A stretch of 64,000 bases of DNA from Zobellella maritima (GTDB lineage Bacteria > Pseudomonadota > Gammaproteobacteria > Enterobacterales > Aeromonadaceae): assembly GCF_003075035.1 (NCBI RefSeq), contig NZ_QCZE01000001.1, positions 1,486,602 to 1,550,601 on the forward strand, given 5' to 3'. Shown here one piece after another: positions 63,525 to 64,000 of this stretch. A program made the translations under genes and the position numbers. The stretch's first letter is position 1. The number at the start of each line of letters is the position of its first letter. The notes beneath the pieces were generated by a model. It saw nothing but the letters and a program-made list of their open reading frames with translations, did no database searches and was not told the DNA's origin.

Positions 63525-64000
63525 TCATAGCAGCATGGTTACCAGCGAGCCTTTCCAGCTAAGCAGCACCAGGGTGATCAGGGTGGCGGCCAGGAAAGGC
63601 AGCAGGGAGCGGAAAATACGCATGGGCGAGGCGCCGGTCATGGACGAGGCGATAAACAGTCCGGCCCCGACCGGCGGCGTCAGCAGCCCCATCACCAGGG
63701 TCAGACAGACCACCACCCCGAACTGGAATGGACTGATGCCGAACTGCGACTGGGCAATGGGCAACAGGATAGGCACCACCAGGATCAACGCCGCAATGCC
63801 ATCGATCACCATGCCTACCAACAACAGGATACCGACCACCATCAGCAGGAATACGAAGGGATCCGACGTCTGCTCGGCAATCCAGGCGGCGGCACTCTGG
63901 GGTATCTGTTCAAACACGATCACCCAGCCGAACACCCCGGCCGCCGCGATCAGCATGATTACCATGCCGGAGTTGATGGCGGTCCGCTTGAGAATGCCGA
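63525..64000 (-). CDS. TRAP transporter large permease subunit, cut by the window end
   Basis: This is the C-terminal part of a second DctM-type protein: LVMGLLTPPVGAGLFIASSM is typical of the family. The frame stays open to the window edge, so the visible 158 residues are only the end of a protein of about 430. It differs from the DctM at 60343 and belongs to another operon that runs on beyond the window. Confidence 0.92.
   Translation of the reverse strand, partial: GILKRTAINSGMVIMLIAAAGVFGWVIVFEQIPQSAAAWIAEQTSDPFVFLLMVVGILLLVGMVIDGIAALILVVPILLPIAQSQFGISPFQFGVVVCLTLVMGLLTPPVGAGLFIASSMTGASPMRIFRSLLPFLAATLITLVLLSWKGSLVTMLL

Overview
The window reads as a chromosomal segment of a gammaproteobacterium. 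The best fit is a marine or brackish member of Aeromonadales (Oceanimonas, Oceanisphaera or Zobellella type), because the conserved gene order serA - yggE - fbaA - pgk - epd - tktA - metK - sprT - endA - rsmE - gshB - yqgE - ruvX matches the Enterobacteria/Aeromonas arrangement and the coding sequence is moderately GC-rich. The genus is an inference; no rRNA, tRNA or CRISPR array is visible.

Region 1 (1-4200) holds rimK with an aspartoacylase-like partner, then serA and yggE on the other strand. Region 2 (4217-16789) is a one-direction block inserted between yggE and fbaA. It is a complete Lap-type biofilm adhesion system: type I exporter (LapB/LapC/TolC-type), an OmpA-like lipoprotein, the periplasmic protease LapG, the inner-membrane c-di-GMP receptor LapD with degenerate GGDEF and EAL motifs, and a compact 1258-residue adhesin with a retention module, a PAAG cleavage site, a VWA domain and RTX repeats. 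A small acidic protein of unknown role follows. Region 3 (16954-29650) is housekeeping: Calvin/glycolysis genes, transketolase, SAM synthetase, a peroxiredoxin, endonuclease I, glutathione synthetase, YqgE/RuvX, a DUF695 protein and a cold-shock protein with a long leader.

Region 4 (29913-64000) is an accessory catabolic half devoted mostly to aromatic and amine compounds, in modules: (a) an NSS transporter plus kynA-kynB-kynU (tryptophan to anthranilate) with a divergent LysR regulator; (b) an indole-oxidation cluster of the iifABCD type (hydrolase/NTF2 fusion, SDR, styrene/indole monooxygenase, flavin reductase) with an outer-membrane channel and a divergent AraC regulator, also expected to end in anthranilate; (c) a MarR regulator, an unusual MBL protein and an mhaA/mhaB-like 3-hydroxyphenylacetate hydroxylase pair followed by a truncated homogentisate dioxygenase relic; (d) a LuxR regulator, a secreted MBL protein, and an aldehyde dehydrogenase / APC permease / class III aminotransferase amine module; (e) a same-strand set of MarR regulator, hot-dog thioesterase, TRAP transporter, FMN-dependent 2-hydroxy-acid dehydrogenase and indolepyruvate ferredoxin oxidoreductase IorAB, which together look like a route for uptake and oxidation of aryl-lactates. 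The start of another TRAP operon is cut by the window end.

The catabolic half carries signs of rearrangement absent from the housekeeping half: three copies of a MITE-like element with shared ends, a second MITE-like element sharing an internal core with one of them, two decayed IS5-type transposase fragments and the hmgA relic. The most interesting candidates are the aryl-lactate module, the iif-type cluster beside kyn genes without any anthranilate-consuming enzyme, the unknown acidic protein behind the adhesin, and the repeat family.
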